From Candidatus Endonucleibacter bathymodioli (GTDB lineage: Bacteria; Pseudomonadota; Gammaproteobacteria; Pseudomonadales; Endozoicomonadaceae), in assembly GCA_030674915.1 (NCBI GenBank), contig JASXSV010000011.1:50778-114777 (forward strand): DNA of 64,000 nucleotides, written 5' to 3'. Made by a program: the position numbers and the translations under genes. How positions within the stretch are numbered: position 1 is the first letter of the stretch; every line of letters starts with the position of its first letter. Positions 18,522 through 28,745 of the stretch are shown here, one piece after another. Below the pieces are notes generated by a model. That model did no database searches and was not told the origin of the DNA. It worked only from the letters and a program-made list of their open reading frames with translations.

Positions 18522-19213
18522 AAATAATTATTCCATTAGTATTCTGTCTCCTTAGTCTTTATAATATCGGCGATACGTTTTTATATTTGAATAAAATCTC
18601 CACATAACTCACCAAACTCTGTGGGAATTTGATATATTTGATATATTTGATTAGGAGAAGGTATGCTCTATTCAATCAGAGTTCTTTGTCTGCTCCGAAG
18701 TTTTTGAGCGCTACGCTTCACAGCCTTTATTGTACTAAAGCCTTGTTTTCGTGGTCTTAGATCGATGATTTACTGTCCTTTACCTATTCCGCTAAAGTTG
18801 AATACCCACGGCACCATCTACTAACACTATTCCTAAGTTTTATCTGTAGCGTATCTGGCACCAGCTCCCTGTGTACAACTAGCCTAAATACTGTATCAAT
18901 AGTTGTTGTTCCGTAAATATTGCTGTACTGATCTTGGTGGTAACGTGTCGGCAGCATGGATGTTTGAAGGTTTTGACTCATCTTGCTAAACACGATAGAT
19001 GGGAGAAACTAATTAGTGAGATGAATCAACAGTTGGAATAAAAAAGTCCCTATAACCAGAGGCCGTATTAGCATCATTAATGTGATGCTAATTTTGACCA
19101 AAACATTAGAAAAGTGGCGGAGATAACCTTAACACAAAGGTATCGACCAGTCTTTATGACAAATAACTCAGTTATGCTGAGTCTCTCGATAATAACTTTC
19201 TATGGGGCTTAAA
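18522..19213. other. Intergenic region pilU-dapB
   Basis: No gene recognised; a 69-codon minus-strand frame (18784-18993) has no homology I can name. It contains a short tandem repeat TTTGATATA (about 18628-18652) and the hairpin described at 19068-19095. Confidence 0.4.
19068..19095 (+). terminator. Intrinsic-terminator-like hairpin upstream of dapB
   Basis: TTAGCATCA (19068-19076) and TGATGCTAA (19083-19091) form a perfect 9-bp stem with a six-base loop, followed by TTTT. No plus-strand gene ends nearby: dnaJ stops 1.8 kb upstream. It could end an unannotated small transcript or be a leader structure of dapB. Confidence 0.5.
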
Positions 19214-20017
19214 ATGATCAAAGTAGCAATTGTTGGTTCTGCTGGACGAATGGGACGAATATTGATTGAGGGATTGGCTAAAGATGCAGGCGCTAAATTA
19301 TCTGCGGCTATAGCTACTCGTGCAAGCGGTATTGTAGGAGTTGATGCAGGAGATCTCGTCGGCATGGGGTCGCTAGGAGTTAAGGTCAGCGACAATCTGG
19401 CAGACTATATTGATGAAGTTGACGCCGTTATCGATTTTACTCGGCCGGACTATACAATAAAAAATGCCATCTTATGCAGCCAACATCAAAAAAGTATCGT
19501 CATTGGTACTACAGGCCTGAATGCACAGCAAAAACAGACGTTACAATTAATTTCTGAAAAAATCCCGATTGTTTTTGCGCCAAATATGAGCATTGGAGTT
19601 AATCTAGTATTTAAGTTACTCGAAATGGCGGCAAAAGTGCTTGATGCTGACGCAGATGTTGAAATAATCGAGGCTCATCACCGAAATAAAAAGGATGCCC
19701 CGTCAGGCACTGCACTCAGAATGGGAGAGGTTATTGCCAACGCGACTAACAGGGATCTTGAACATTGTGCTGTTTATAGCAGAGAAGGACACACTAACAT
19801 GAGAGGTGAAAAAACTATTGGTTTTGCCACGATTAGAGCCGGTGACATTGTGGGTGACCATACGGCGCTATTTGCCTGTGAAGGAGAGCTCATTGAGATA
19901 ACCCATAAAAGCAGCAACCGAATGATTTACGCCCGCGGAGCGATCAAGGCTGTGAAATTTCTAAGTGGAAAACAGTCTGGCCTATATGATATGCAGAATG
20001 TCTTAGGTTTGAGTTGA
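19214..20017 (+). CDS. dapB: 4-hydroxy-tetrahydrodipicolinate reductase
   Basis: NAD(P)H-dependent step of lysine and diaminopimelate synthesis. The 267-residue protein has the Rossmann motif VAIVGSAGRMGR at the N-terminus, DFTRPDYT, GTTGL, the catalytic EAHHRNKKDAPSGTAL segment (His-His and Lys) and FATIRAGDIVGDHTALF. I start at MIKVAIVG, as in homologues; ATG at 19202 would add four residues. It lies between dnaJ and carA, as in Pseudomonas, apart from the inserted pilU. Confidence 0.97.
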   Translation: MIKVAIVGSAGRMGRILIEGLAKDAGAKLSAAIATRASGIVGVDAGDLVGMGSLGVKVSDNLADYIDEVDAVIDFTRPDYTIKNAILCSQHQKSIVIGTTGLNAQQKQTLQLISEKIPIVFAPNMSIGVNLVFKLLEMAAKVLDADADVEIIEAHHRNKKDAPSGTALRMGEVIANATNRDLEHCAVYSREGHTNMRGEKTIGFATIRAGDIVGDHTALFACEGELIEITHKSSNRMIYARGAIKAVKFLSGKQSGLYDMQNVLGLS

Positions 20018-20382
20018 CAAAATAGGAGGGTGATTGCCTTCACTATTGTTTACTCTAGTTTTTTATGTTCCAATAGCAGACAGATAGTAAATGTCGGTTT
20101 GGCGACATGTGGATAAAAACAAATCAACGATATGCAGGAACACATACACCTCATTTTTTTGCTAGATCAAAAATAACTGATGGTGTTGATGGGTAAAGAG
20201 TCTCCACCCAGGTATGGACCGCTGTGTTATTGAGGGGCACACTAGTAAACATGTAGCTTAAGTCACTGTAATTAAGTTCACAAGCTACAAGGCATTATGA
20301 CTACGTTAAATTTCTGCAGCTAGCCAAAACAATAGATAACATGATAAGTCATTCGGATTTCACACAGTGAATGGGGGGATCA
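20018..20382. other. Intergenic region dapB-carA
   Basis: No gene, repeat copy or clear terminator. The carA promoter must lie here, but I see no convincing arginine or pyrimidine operator. Confidence 0.4.
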
Positions 20383-21552
20383 TTGACTAGGACAGCAATT
20401 TTAGCTTTGGAAGATGGTAGTATTTTCCAAGGCATCGCCATTGGTATAGATGGAGAAACCTGTGGTGAAATTATTTTCAATACATCCATGGTAGGATACC
20501 AGGAAATTCTCACCGACCCTTCTTATTCTCGACAGATTGTTACTCTTACTTATCCCCACATCGGCAACACTGGTACTAACATTATTGACCAGGAATCAGA
20601 ATCCGTCCAAGCTGCAGGCTTGATTATCAGAGATCTTCCGTTAATGGCCAGTAGCTGGCGCTGCACTCAATCCTTAGATGAATACCTTAAGTCCCATAAT
20701 GTGATAGCTCTTGCAGGCATTGACACCAGAAAGCTGACCAGAATTCTTCGAGAAAATGGATCTAAAAATGGTTGCATTTTGGCAGGAACAGCTATTGACA
20801 AAGATAACGCTATTATAAAAGCTCAAGCCTTTCCTGGGTTAAAAGGTATAGACCTTGCGCGAAAGGTCTCAACCACCAGCCAGTACACCTGGAAGGAAGG
20901 GGTATGGAATATTGAGTCCGATAGTTATCACGCCCCCACTAAGCATTTATGGAATGTTGTTGTTTATGATTTTGGCATTAAGCAGAATATTTTGCGAATG
21001 CTTGTTCAGAGAAAGTGCAGATTAACTGTGGTGCCTGCAGAAACGCCGGTAAAAGATGTTATTGCCTTAAAGCCTGACGGTGTATTCCTTTCTAATGGTC
21101 CAGGTGACCCAGAGCCTTGCATCTATGCCATTGAGGCCACGAAAGAGTTATTAGCTATGAAACTACCTATATTTGGTATTTGCCTTGGCTATCAGATTCT
21201 GGCGTTAGCGAGTGGCGCAAAAACAGAAAAAATGAAGTTTGGTCACCATGGAGCCAATCACCCAGTACAGGACCTAAATACTAAAAAGGTCATGATAACC
21301 AGTCAAAATCACAGCTTTTGCGTGTCAAATGACTTATTGCCTGACTGCCTGCGAGTAACACATAAATCTCTTTTTGACGGCAGTCTTCAGGGACTAGAGA
21401 GAATAGATACACCTGCTTTTGGTTTTCAGGGACACCCAGAGGGAAGCCCTGGACCCCACGATGCAGCTCTTTTGTTTGACCGATTTATCCAACTTATTGC
21501 GCACAGCAAAGCAGACAATCAAGACTTATCTCCGTTTCCATTGAAGTTGTGA
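20383..21552 (+). CDS. carA: Carbamoyl-phosphate synthase small subunit
   Basis: Glutaminase subunit that feeds ammonia to CarB for arginine and pyrimidine synthesis. The N-terminal domain is [13 protein letters not shown]...[19 protein letters not shown]. The class I glutaminase domain has [10 protein letters not shown], nucleophile motif GICLGYQIL and HPEGSPGP with the catalytic His-Glu. The start is taken as TTG at 20383: GGGGGGA lies five bases before it and it gives the family N-terminus MTRTAILAL. An in-frame ATG at 20371 overlaps the ribosome binding site. The last eight codons and the TGA come from a dispersed element (21527-21654), giving the unusual tail LSPFPLKL. Confidence 0.97.
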   Translation: MTRTAILALEDGSIFQGIAIGIDGETCGEIIFNTSMVGYQEILTDPSYSRQIVTLTYPHIGNTGTNIIDQESESVQAAGLIIRDLPLMASSWRCTQSLDEYLKSHNVIALAGIDTRKLTRILRENGSKNGCILAGTAIDKDNAIIKAQAFPGLKGIDLARKVSTTSQYTWKEGVWNIESDSYHAPTKHLWNVVVYDFGIKQNILRMLVQRKCRLTVVPAETPVKDVIALKPDGVFLSNGPGDPEPCIYAIEATKELLAMKLPIFGICLGYQILALASGAKTEKMKFGHHGANHPVQDLNTKKVMITSQNHSFCVSNDLLPDCLRVTHKSLFDGSLQGLERIDTPAFGFQGHPEGSPGPHDAALLFDRFIQLIAHSKADNQDLSPFPLKL

Positions 21553-21654
21553 GTAGGCGGCAAACAAGCTAGCTTCCATTAGCCTGCCAGTAGCAGGTGA
21601 TTGAGGTAAGTGAGAGCAGTCAACAACCACGCATCCTCAAAAGGAATGGATATA
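21527..21654 (-). repeat. Dispersed inverted-repeat element between carA and carB
   Basis: Complete reverse copy, from TATCTCCGTTTCCATTGAAG to CAAAAGGAATGGATATA. It supplies the carA 3' end and fills most of the 148-bp gap before carB, 46 bp ahead of the carB ATG. Confidence 0.85.
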
Positions 21655-21700
21655 GAAGCTGCCCGCAGGCAGCTTCTAAGGAGTTTACGCGAGAACAAAG

Positions 21701-24700
21701 ATGCCAAAACGAACAGACATAAAAAGTATTCTTATTTTGGGTGCTGGCCCAATTGTTATTGGTCAGGCTTGCGAATTTGATTACTCTGGAGCCCAAGCCT
21801 GTAAAGCCCTCAAGGAAGAAGGATATAGAGTGATTTTGGTGAATTCGAATCCAGCTACGATTATGACCGATCCTGACATGGCTGATGCTACCTATATTGA
21901 ACCCATTCGCTGGGAGACGGTAGAGAGCATTATCGAAACCGAAATGCCTGATGCAATTCTTCCCACCATGGGCGGGCAAACAGCACTGAATTGCGCGCTT
22001 GACCTTTCCCGCAAAGGCGTTCTGGCTAAGCATAAAGTTTCGATGATTGGTGCAACCCATGAAGCTATAGATAAAGCGGAAGATCGTGAACTTTTTGGCC
22101 AAGCTATGGACAATATCGGCCTGGAGACACCGATCTCAGGCATCGCTCATTCCCTAGATGCTGCTTTTACAGTACTGGAAGAAGTAGGCTTCCCCTGCAT
22201 TATTAGGCCATCATTCACAATGGGCGGATCAGGGGGAGGGATTGCCTATAACCGTAATGAGTTCAAGGAAATATGTCAGAGAGGACTTAGTCTTTCACCA
22301 ACTAATGAGCTTCTAATTGACGAATCCCTAATAGGGTGGAAAGAATACGAAATGGAAGTTGTTCGTGATAAAAACGACAATTGCATTATTATTTGCTCCA
22401 TTGAAAACATTGACCCTATGGGGATTCATACTGGAGACTCCATCACTGTTGCCCCAGCTCAAACGTTAACGGATAAAGAGTACCAAGTCCTTAGAAATGC
22501 TTCTTTGGCAGTATTACGCGAGATTGGCGTTGAAACTGGTGGCTCTAACGTTCAGTTTGGTATTTGCCCTGATTCAGGCCGAATGGTAGTTATTGAAATG
22601 AACCCCAGAGTTTCCCGCTCATCGGCATTGGCATCGAAAGCAACTGGCTTCCCTATTGCTAAAATTGCAGCAAAATTGGCAGTGGGATATACCTTGGATG
22701 AATTGCAGAATGAAATTACTGGCTCCATAGTGCCAGCTTCATTTGAGCCTACTCTTGACTACGTTGTTACCAAAATGCCACGCTTTGCTTTTGAGAAATT
22801 CCCTCATGCAAATGATCGCCTGACCGTACAAATGAAGTCGGTAGGCGAGGTGATGGCTATTGGCCGAACCTTCCAAGAGTCCATTCAAAAAGCTCTGCGA
22901 GGATTGGAAACAGGTGCCTCTGGATTTAATCCTATTGTTGATCTCAGCGCAGAAGGTGTTTATGAAACGATAAGAGCAGAACTGGTTGCTCCTGGAGCCG
23001 ACCGAATCTATTATATTGCTGATGCCTTTCGAGCCGGGATGACTCTAGATGATATTTTTTCTGCCTGTAAAATTGACCCTTGGTTCTTAAGAAATATTCA
23101 GGATATTGTTCAGGAAGAACAGACCCTAATGCAGCAAAAGATAGCAGACTTGAGCAAAGAAAAGCTGTTCAACTTAAAACAGAAAGGGTTTAGTGATCTG
23201 CGCCTAGCTCAATTACTGGATGTAAGTGAGCATGAGATGAGAAGCTATCGTCTTGACCTGAATATAAGGCCTGTGTATAAACGGGTTGACTCCTGCGGCG
23301 CAGAGTTTTCTTCAGCTACGGCTTATATGTATTCCACCTATGAAGAAGAGTGTGAAGCTAAACCTTCTGATCGCAAGAAAATAATGGTTCTAGGTGGTGG
23401 TCCCAACAGGATTGGTCAGGGTATAGAGTTTGACTATTGCTGTGTTCATGCGGCAATGGCTGCCAAGGAAGAGGGCTTTGAGACCATCATGGTTAATTGT
23501 AATCCTGAAACTGTATCAACTGATTATGATACATCAGACCGCCTTTACTTTGAACCTGTCACTCTTGAAGATGTATTATCCATTGCCCACGTGGAAAAAC
23601 CGTTCGGTGTTATTGTTCAATATGGAGGGCAAACGCCTCTGAAGCTTGCACGTAAGCTTGAGATGGAAGGGCTACCGATAATCGGAACAAGTCCAGAGGC
23701 TATTGATCAGGCGGAAGACCGTGAGCGTTTTCAACAAATAATTTCTAGCCTTGGGTTATTGCAACCAGCAAACGCTACAGCCAGAACACGTAAGGACACT
23801 CTGCAGAAAGCGGAAGCAATAGGCTATCCGCTGATTGTTAGGCCATCCTATGTACTGGGTGGCAGAGCCATGGAAATAGTTACTTGCAAAGATCAGCTAA
23901 CTCGCTACATCCGAGAAACAATTCAAGTTTCTAGCGATAGTCCTGTATCGCTGGATTCCTTTCTCAGCCATGCGGTGGAGGTTGATGTAGATGCTATCTG
24001 CGATGGCCAGCAAGTAGTGATTGGCGCACTTATGCAACATATTGAGCAAGCAGGTATTCACTCTGGGGATTCAGGTTGTTCATTACCACCGTATAGCTTA
24101 AGCCACAGAGTTCAAGATGAAATTCGTCGACAAGTAACTACTATGGCGATGGAGCTAGGTGTTGTTGGCTTAATGAATGTTCAGCTTGCCATCCAAGACG
24201 ATGCAATCTACATTATAGAGGTGAATCCAAGGGCATCAAGAACAGTGCCATTTGTATCTAAGTGTATTGGCTATTCACTGGCAAAGTTGGCAGCTAAGGT
24301 AATGATGGGAAAAACCTTGACTGAGATTGGTTTTACAAAAGAAATTATACCTACCTACTTCTGCGTAAAAGAAGCCATATTTCCATTTGATAAATTTCCA
24401 GATGTTGATCCGATTCCAGGGCCGGAAATGAAATCAACTGGCGAAGTTATGGGGGTTGGTGCATCATTTCCAGAAGCATATCATAAAGCTCAGCTAGCTG
24501 CCAAAATGCAGCTTCCTCGAGAAGGCCGAGCCATTATTAGCATTAGAGACGTTGATAAGCCAGCAGCCCCTATGCTTGCGAGGCTGTTAATGGATACTGG
24601 TTTTGAGCTATTTGCAACCAAAGGTACGGCCAGAACTATCGAGGAGGCAGGCTTGCCGGTGACAACAATTAATAAAGTCAAAGAAGGTAGGCCTCACTTA

Positions 24701-24916
24701 GTTGACATGATTGTTAACGGTGAGATAGCCTTCGTTGTTAATACTACGGATGGTAATCAGGCTATTTCTGACTCCTATACCATCCGCCATTCTGCTCTCG
24801 TCAATGATGTACTTTACACTACCACTATGGCTGGGGCTGAAGCGATTGCAAGGGCTATTGCTTTTGGATCAGAAAATACTGTCCGTCGACTACAGGATTT
24901 ATACCCGTCCCCATAG
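21701..24916 (+). CDS. carB: Carbamoyl-phosphate synthase large subunit
   Basis: Synthesises carbamoyl phosphate from bicarbonate, ammonia and two ATP. The 1071 residues form the usual tandem halves. The first half starts [23 protein letters not shown] with ATP-grasp [14 protein letters not shown], and the second repeats as [22 protein letters not shown] with [13 protein letters not shown]. The C-terminal MGS-like allosteric domain spans about 935-1071 ([16 protein letters not shown]). It is directly downstream of carA and separated by a dispersed element. The final codons YPSP and the TAG stop lie in another copy of the same element (24900-24928). Confidence 0.99.
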   Translation: MPKRTDIKSILILGAGPIVIGQACEFDYSGAQACKALKEEGYRVILVNSNPATIMTDPDMADATYIEPIRWETVESIIETEMPDAILPTMGGQTALNCALDLSRKGVLAKHKVSMIGATHEAIDKAEDRELFGQAMDNIGLETPISGIAHSLDAAFTVLEEVGFPCIIRPSFTMGGSGGGIAYNRNEFKEICQRGLSLSPTNELLIDESLIGWKEYEMEVVRDKNDNCIIICSIENIDPMGIHTGDSITVAPAQTLTDKEYQVLRNASLAVLREIGVETGGSNVQFGICPDSGRMVVIEMNPRVSRSSALASKATGFPIAKIAAKLAVGYTLDELQNEITGSIVPASFEPTLDYVVTKMPRFAFEKFPHANDRLTVQMKSVGEVMAIGRTFQESIQKALRGLETGASGFNPIVDLSAEGVYETIRAELVAPGADRIYYIADAFRAGMTLDDIFSACKIDPWFLRNIQDIVQEEQTLMQQKIADLSKEKLFNLKQKGFSDLRLAQLLDVSEHEMRSYRLDLNIRPVYKRVDSCGAEFSSATAYMYSTYEEECEAKPSDRKKIMVLGGGPNRIGQGIEFDYCCVHAAMAAKEEGFETIMVNCNPETVSTDYDTSDRLYFEPVTLEDVLSIAHVEKPFGVIVQYGGQTPLKLARKLEMEGLPIIGTSPEAIDQAEDRERFQQIISSLGLLQPANATARTRKDTLQKAEAIGYPLIVRPSYVLGGRAMEIVTCKDQLTRYIRETIQVSSDSPVSLDSFLSHAVEVDVDAICDGQQVVIGALMQHIEQAGIHSGDSGCSLPPYSLSHRVQDEIRRQVTTMAMELGVVGLMNVQLAIQDDAIYIIEVNPRASRTVPFVSKCIGYSLAKLAAKVMMGKTLTEIGFTKEIIPTYFCVKEAIFPFDKFPDVDPIPGPEMKSTGEVMGVGASFPEAYHKAQLAAKMQLPREGRAIISIRDVDKPAAPMLARLLMDTGFELFATKGTARTIEEAGLPVTTINKVKEGRPHLVDMIVNGEIAFVVNTTDGNQAISDSYTIRHSALVNDVLYTTTMAGAEAIARAIAFGSENTVRRLQDLYPSP

Positions 24917-24928
24917 AAGGCGTGAGGA
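24900..24928 (+). repeat. Dispersed element, half copy at the carB stop
   Basis: TATACCCGTCCCCATAGAAG then GCGTGAGG is one terminal repeat. It carries the last codons and stop of carB; the body is missing. Confidence 0.7.
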
Positions 24929-24973
24929 TAAACACACAAAGTCCACTAAACCTGCGAGAGACACGTGATTATT

Positions 24974-25006
24974 GTGGGTTAAAGCAGGCAATAACCCCAC
25001 GTTTTT
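24974..25006 (+). terminator. Intrinsic terminator of carAB
   Basis: GTGGGTTA (24974-24981) pairs with TAACCCCAC (24992-25000) with one bulge, followed by GTTTTT. It lies 58 bp after the carB stop and ahead of greA. Confidence 0.75.
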
Positions 25007-25098
25007 AAAGTAGATTAGATATATTCCAGTACGATAGGCAGGCATACGTACCAAGGGCATTTTTTAGAATTTTTTGTATTGTATCAAGGTAAGAACAA

Positions 25099-25575
25099 AT
25101 GAATCGAGTTCCGATGACTATTGAAGGTGAAAAAAACTTACGTGAAGAGCTAGCTCAGTTAAAGAGTGTTAAGCGCCCACAGATTTCTCAGGCCATTGCC
25201 GAAGCAAGAGAGCTAGGGGATCTTAAGGAAAATGCAGAATATCATACAGCTCGTGATGAACAAGGATTTGTTGAGGCGCGCATTAAGGATATCGAAGCAA
25301 AACTTTCCCTCGCCCAAGTGATTGATATTTCTACTATCAAGGAGGAAGGTAGAGTTATTTTTGGTTCTACCGTCCAGCTAGTCAACCGAGATGACGCGAA
25401 AAATGTGAGCTACAGAATTGTAGGTGATGACGAAGCCGACCTTAAAGACAATAAAATTTCTGTACATTCACCAATTGCTCGCGCCTTAGTCGGAAAGGAA
25501 GAGGGGGATATTGTTGTTGTAATTACGCCATCAGGCAAGATTGAGTATGAAATAGGCAAGGTTAGGCACATCTAA
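25099..25575 (+). CDS. greA: Transcription elongation factor GreA
   Basis: Binds RNA polymerase through the secondary channel and stimulates cleavage of backtracked RNA. The 158-residue length is typical. The N-terminal coiled coil has the signature [20 protein letters not shown], then [20 protein letters not shown] with the acidic tip (D, E) that coordinates catalytic magnesium. The C-terminal domain has [18 protein letters not shown]. It follows carB, as in Pseudomonas, after the terminator at 24974-25006. Confidence 0.98.
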   Translation: MNRVPMTIEGEKNLREELAQLKSVKRPQISQAIAEARELGDLKENAEYHTARDEQGFVEARIKDIEAKLSLAQVIDISTIKEEGRVIFGSTVQLVNRDDAKNVSYRIVGDDEADLKDNKISVHSPIARALVGKEEGDIVVVITPSGKIEYEIGKVRHI

Positions 25576-25659
25576 GAAAAGAAGACTGAGTTAACACTTT
25601 GTACTAGCTGTGCAATGAAAATAGCGAAATCAGTAATTGTGGCTGCAAAAGGCGGTTGT

Positions 25660-25770
25660 CCAAATCTATAGGTGCTGACTGCTCTCACTAATCATCACAC
25701 CCAGCTGCTCGCAGGTTCATGGAGCTCCGTTCGTTTGTCGCCTACTCACGCCTTCAATAGTAACTGGCAA
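25660..25770 (+). repeat. Dispersed inverted-repeat element between greA and glgP
   Basis: Forward copy with a diverged left end. The internal GTGCTGACTGCTCTCACTAA and AGCTGCTCGCAGGTTCATGG blocks and the right CTACTCACGCCTTCAATAG are well kept. It lies between the convergent genes greA and glgP. Confidence 0.75.
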
Positions 25771-25815
25771 TAAGCAATACAGCACGAAAATATACCTTGT
25801 AATCTGTATTTTATA

Positions 25816-28272
25816 TTACGACATATCCCAGATAGTTCTAGCATAATCCATAACCGAGCGATCTGATGAAAACTTCCCCATCGAAGCCGTATTGACTATT
25901 GCCATTTTCCACCATCGAGGCTGATCTTCCCATGCCTCAAGAATACGCTGATGCGCATCAGCGTAAGCAGAAAAATCAGCCAGAGCTAGAAAGTAATCCC
26001 CTCGGTCTAACCACGACTCCACAAGAGGGCGAAATGCCGCACACTCTTCTGGACATAAATCATCAGAGGAAAGCCAATCAATCGCTGTTTTTAACTGTTT
26101 GGAGCGATGATACACGTCTCTTGGATTATAGCCTCTATGCCGTAACTCATTCACTTGCTCAACATTCATTCCAAAAATAAAAATATTTTCTTCGCCTACT
26201 TCTTCTGCTATTTCAACATTAGCCCCGTCCAGCGTGCCAATCGTAAGAGCCCCATTCAAGGCTAGCTTCATATTACCAGTACCTGATGCTTCAAAACCTG
26301 CGGTAGAAATTTGTTCCGACACATCAGCAGCTGGAATAATTTTTTCCGCCAAACTTACGCGATAATTTGGCAAGAATACGATTTTCAATTTACCATGTAT
26401 ACGACGATCATTATTGACTCGCACAGCCAAACAATTGATGGCGTGAATAATAGTTTTTGCTATTTTATAGCCTGGCGCAGCCTTGGCCCCAAAAATAAAC
26501 ACTCTTTGAGGAACGTCTGTATCTGGATGCGCTAGCAATTGCTGATACAGTACCATAATGTGCAACAAGTTCATTTGCTGACGTTTATATTCATGCAGAC
26601 GCTTAATTTGCACATCAAAAATGGCGTCAGGATTAATTTCAACATTACATAATTCTTTAATCACCGAAATTAAGCGACATTTATTATTGCGTTTAACCTC
26701 AGCAAAACATTTTTGGAATGCGATATTATCTGCATAACTACGAAGCTGCTCTAACATGGAGAGATCACCACGCCAGTCACCCTTAATAGTCTCATCAATC
26801 AGGCTTGCCAAGCCAGGATTACAGTGTGCAAGCCAGCGCCTCGGCGTTACACCATTAGTGATATTTACAATCTTGCTGGGCCACATTTTATGAAACTCAG
26901 GAAAAAGTTTCTCTCGAATTAATCGTGTGTGCAGCTCAGCAACACCATTTACTTTATGGCTGCATATTACAGATAAATACGTCATTAGCACCATCTGTTC
27001 ATCACCAGGTTTCTCTGGCTCTTCTATTATAGATAATCGGCGTTTAATATGATCATCACCCGGCCACATCTCAGCAACTTCGTCATTCAGAAAATGGAAA
27101 TTGATCAGATGAATCAATTGCATATGTCTTGGTATCACCTTACTAACAAGGCCTACAGGCCATTTCTCTAAAGCTTCAGGAAGTAATGTATGATTGGTAT
27201 AGCTAAATATTTTCCTGCAAAAATCTAATGCCTTATCAAACACAAATCCTTCATTATCAATCAGAATCCGCATCAGCTCCGGTACAGCAATAGCGGGATG
27301 AGTATCATTCAATTGAATTGCCACTTTATCAGTAAAAGATTCCCACCCATCATTTTCAAGTTTGTAACGATCAATCAAGTCTGCCAAGGAGCAGGCTACA
27401 AAAAAATACTGCTGAATCAACCTCAGCGCCTTACCCTGATAGTGGTTATCGTTAGGGTAAAGAACCTGACTAATATTTTCTGCCTCAACGTCTCTTGATC
27501 TTGAATCCTGATAACGGCCTGCATCAAAACTGGTAAGATCAAAACCACTAGCTGCACGCCCCTCCCAGAGCCTTAGAACGTTAACAGTATTAGTGTTATA
27601 ACCAGTAATAGGGATATCCCAAGGTATACCCTCAACCTCTACCGCGTCATCCCATGACCATTTCCCAGCACTCTCATTGACATGCCCATAGAGCTTAACA
27701 GTCTGTTTGCGCATTGGCCGCTCAATGCCAGACGGGCAGCCATTTTCGCGCCAAGCATCAGGACTTTCAACCTGCCTGCCACCAGCAAAACTTTGTTTAA
27801 ATAACCCAAACCGATAATTGATCCCGTAACCAAATGCTGGCAAGTTTAGTGTCGTCAAAGAATCCATAAAACAGGCAGCAAGTCGACCCAGCCCTCCATT
27901 ACCTAACCCGGGGTCTGCTTCTTGCTCTAGTACGTCAGCCAAGCTGACTCCATTTTTTGCTAGAGCTGTTTCAGCTTGCTTATATATTCCCAAATTTTGG
28001 AGGTTATTACCCAGTAATCTCCCAACAAGGAACTCGAGTGAAAAATAATAGACCCTGCGAACCTTCTCTCTCTGTTCTTTTTTACGAGTTAATCGTGTTT
28101 TTTCTAGAGTAATATCTCTGGCTACTAGACTTAGAGCCTCCCAATACTCATTCGCACCAGCCTCACCAGGATAAACCCCCAACGATTGCTCCAAATGACG
28201 ACAAATACTTGTTTCTATCTGTGCAGCATTCAACGGTTTATCCACACTAATATCGTCCTGAACTGTACTCAT
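25816..28272 (-). CDS. glgP: Glycogen phosphorylase
   Basis: Pyridoxal-phosphate enzyme that releases glucose 1-phosphate from glycogen or maltodextrin. The 818 residues match GlgP/MalP. Recognisable are RVYYFSLEFLVGRLLGNNL near the start, EADPGLGNGGLGRLAACFMDS, AIQLNDTHPAIAVPELMR and the cofactor segment EASGTGNMKLALNGALTIGTLDGANVEI, with the Schiff-base Lys in GNMK. GGAG before the ATG supports the start. It is the most distal gene of the glycogen locus, 0.5 kb from malQ, with two dispersed-element copies between them. Confidence 0.97.
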   Translation of the reverse strand: MSTVQDDISVDKPLNAAQIETSICRHLEQSLGVYPGEAGANEYWEALSLVARDITLEKTRLTRKKEQREKVRRVYYFSLEFLVGRLLGNNLQNLGIYKQAETALAKNGVSLADVLEQEADPGLGNGGLGRLAACFMDSLTTLNLPAFGYGINYRFGLFKQSFAGGRQVESPDAWRENGCPSGIERPMRKQTVKLYGHVNESAGKWSWDDAVEVEGIPWDIPITGYNTNTVNVLRLWEGRAASGFDLTSFDAGRYQDSRSRDVEAENISQVLYPNDNHYQGKALRLIQQYFFVACSLADLIDRYKLENDGWESFTDKVAIQLNDTHPAIAVPELMRILIDNEGFVFDKALDFCRKIFSYTNHTLLPEALEKWPVGLVSKVIPRHMQLIHLINFHFLNDEVAEMWPGDDHIKRRLSIIEEPEKPGDEQMVLMTYLSVICSHKVNGVAELHTRLIREKLFPEFHKMWPSKIVNITNGVTPRRWLAHCNPGLASLIDETIKGDWRGDLSMLEQLRSYADNIAFQKCFAEVKRNNKCRLISVIKELCNVEINPDAIFDVQIKRLHEYKRQQMNLLHIMVLYQQLLAHPDTDVPQRVFIFGAKAAPGYKIAKTIIHAINCLAVRVNNDRRIHGKLKIVFLPNYRVSLAEKIIPAADVSEQISTAGFEASGTGNMKLALNGALTIGTLDGANVEIAEEVGEENIFIFGMNVEQVNELRHRGYNPRDVYHRSKQLKTAIDWLSSDDLCPEECAAFRPLVESWLDRGDYFLALADFSAYADAHQRILEAWEDQPRWWKMAIVNTASMGKFSSDRSVMDYARTIWDMS

Positions 28273-28285
28273 ATTGTTCTCCCTC

Positions 28286-28406
28286 TATACCCGCTACCAT
28301 TGAAGGTGTTAGTAGACAACAAGAGAGCTAAGTCCCATGAACCTACGACAGGTGATTGGGTGAGTTATATTAGTCTACGACCTCTCGCCTTCAAGTGGGT
28401 GGGTAT
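28286..28406 (-). repeat. Dispersed inverted-repeat element upstream of glgP (well-preserved copy)
   Basis: This copy shows the family layout. The left end TATACCCGCTACCATTGAAG (then GTGTTAG) and the right end CTCTCGCCTTCAAGTGGGTG (then GGTATC) are inverted repeats of each other, about 27 bp long. Between them is a body with CCATGAACCTACGACAGGTG. The idealised family is TATACCC(A/G)TTACCATTGAAG plus GTGTGAG at each end in inverted orientation. With TATA at both outer tips, a TA target duplication is possible. Total length is 110-130 bp. Confidence 0.85.
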
Positions 28407-28644
28407 CTGACAACGCTACGCCACCAACAATAATCTGCGCACGCAAATTTAGTCGTATTAGATCTCTCATTATTGTAAGTCTAAACGTCACAGAACTTCT
28501 AATTATACCTCGCTTTCTTGAATATGGTAGTTTTAAACAGCTACTATGCCGCAACTACCTCCCAGGACTTTCTATTTAGATAAAGATACGGCCCATCAAC
28601 AACCTTGAAACTAGTATTCCAATACCGTATCTCATCACGTCCCA

Positions 28645-28669
28645 AGCCGGTAACGCAGATCCGGCTTTA
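28645..28669 (+). terminator. Hairpin between glgP and malQ
   Basis: AGCCGG (28645-28650) and CCGGCT (28661-28666) enclose a ten-base loop, followed by TTATAT on the plus strand. Both flanking genes are on the minus strand, where the following bases are not a U-tract; as a malQ terminator it is uncertain. Confidence 0.4.
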
Positions 28670-28730
28670 TATACCCATTACCCTTGAAATGGTGAGGTTG
28701 CTGACTGCTGTCACTCATACTATCAAAAGT
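28670..28730 (+). repeat. Dispersed element, left half downstream of malQ
   Basis: TATACCCATTACCCTTGAAA then TGGTGAGGTTGCTGACTGC, truncated after the TCACTCAT block, 16 bp before the malQ stop on the other strand. Confidence 0.7.
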
Positions 28731-28745
28731 AAGCATCATGTATAT

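Noticed and set aside
20018..20382. Arginine/pyrimidine operator ahead of carA
   Set aside because: I looked for ArgR-type palindromes and attenuator-like hairpins but found no convincing match.
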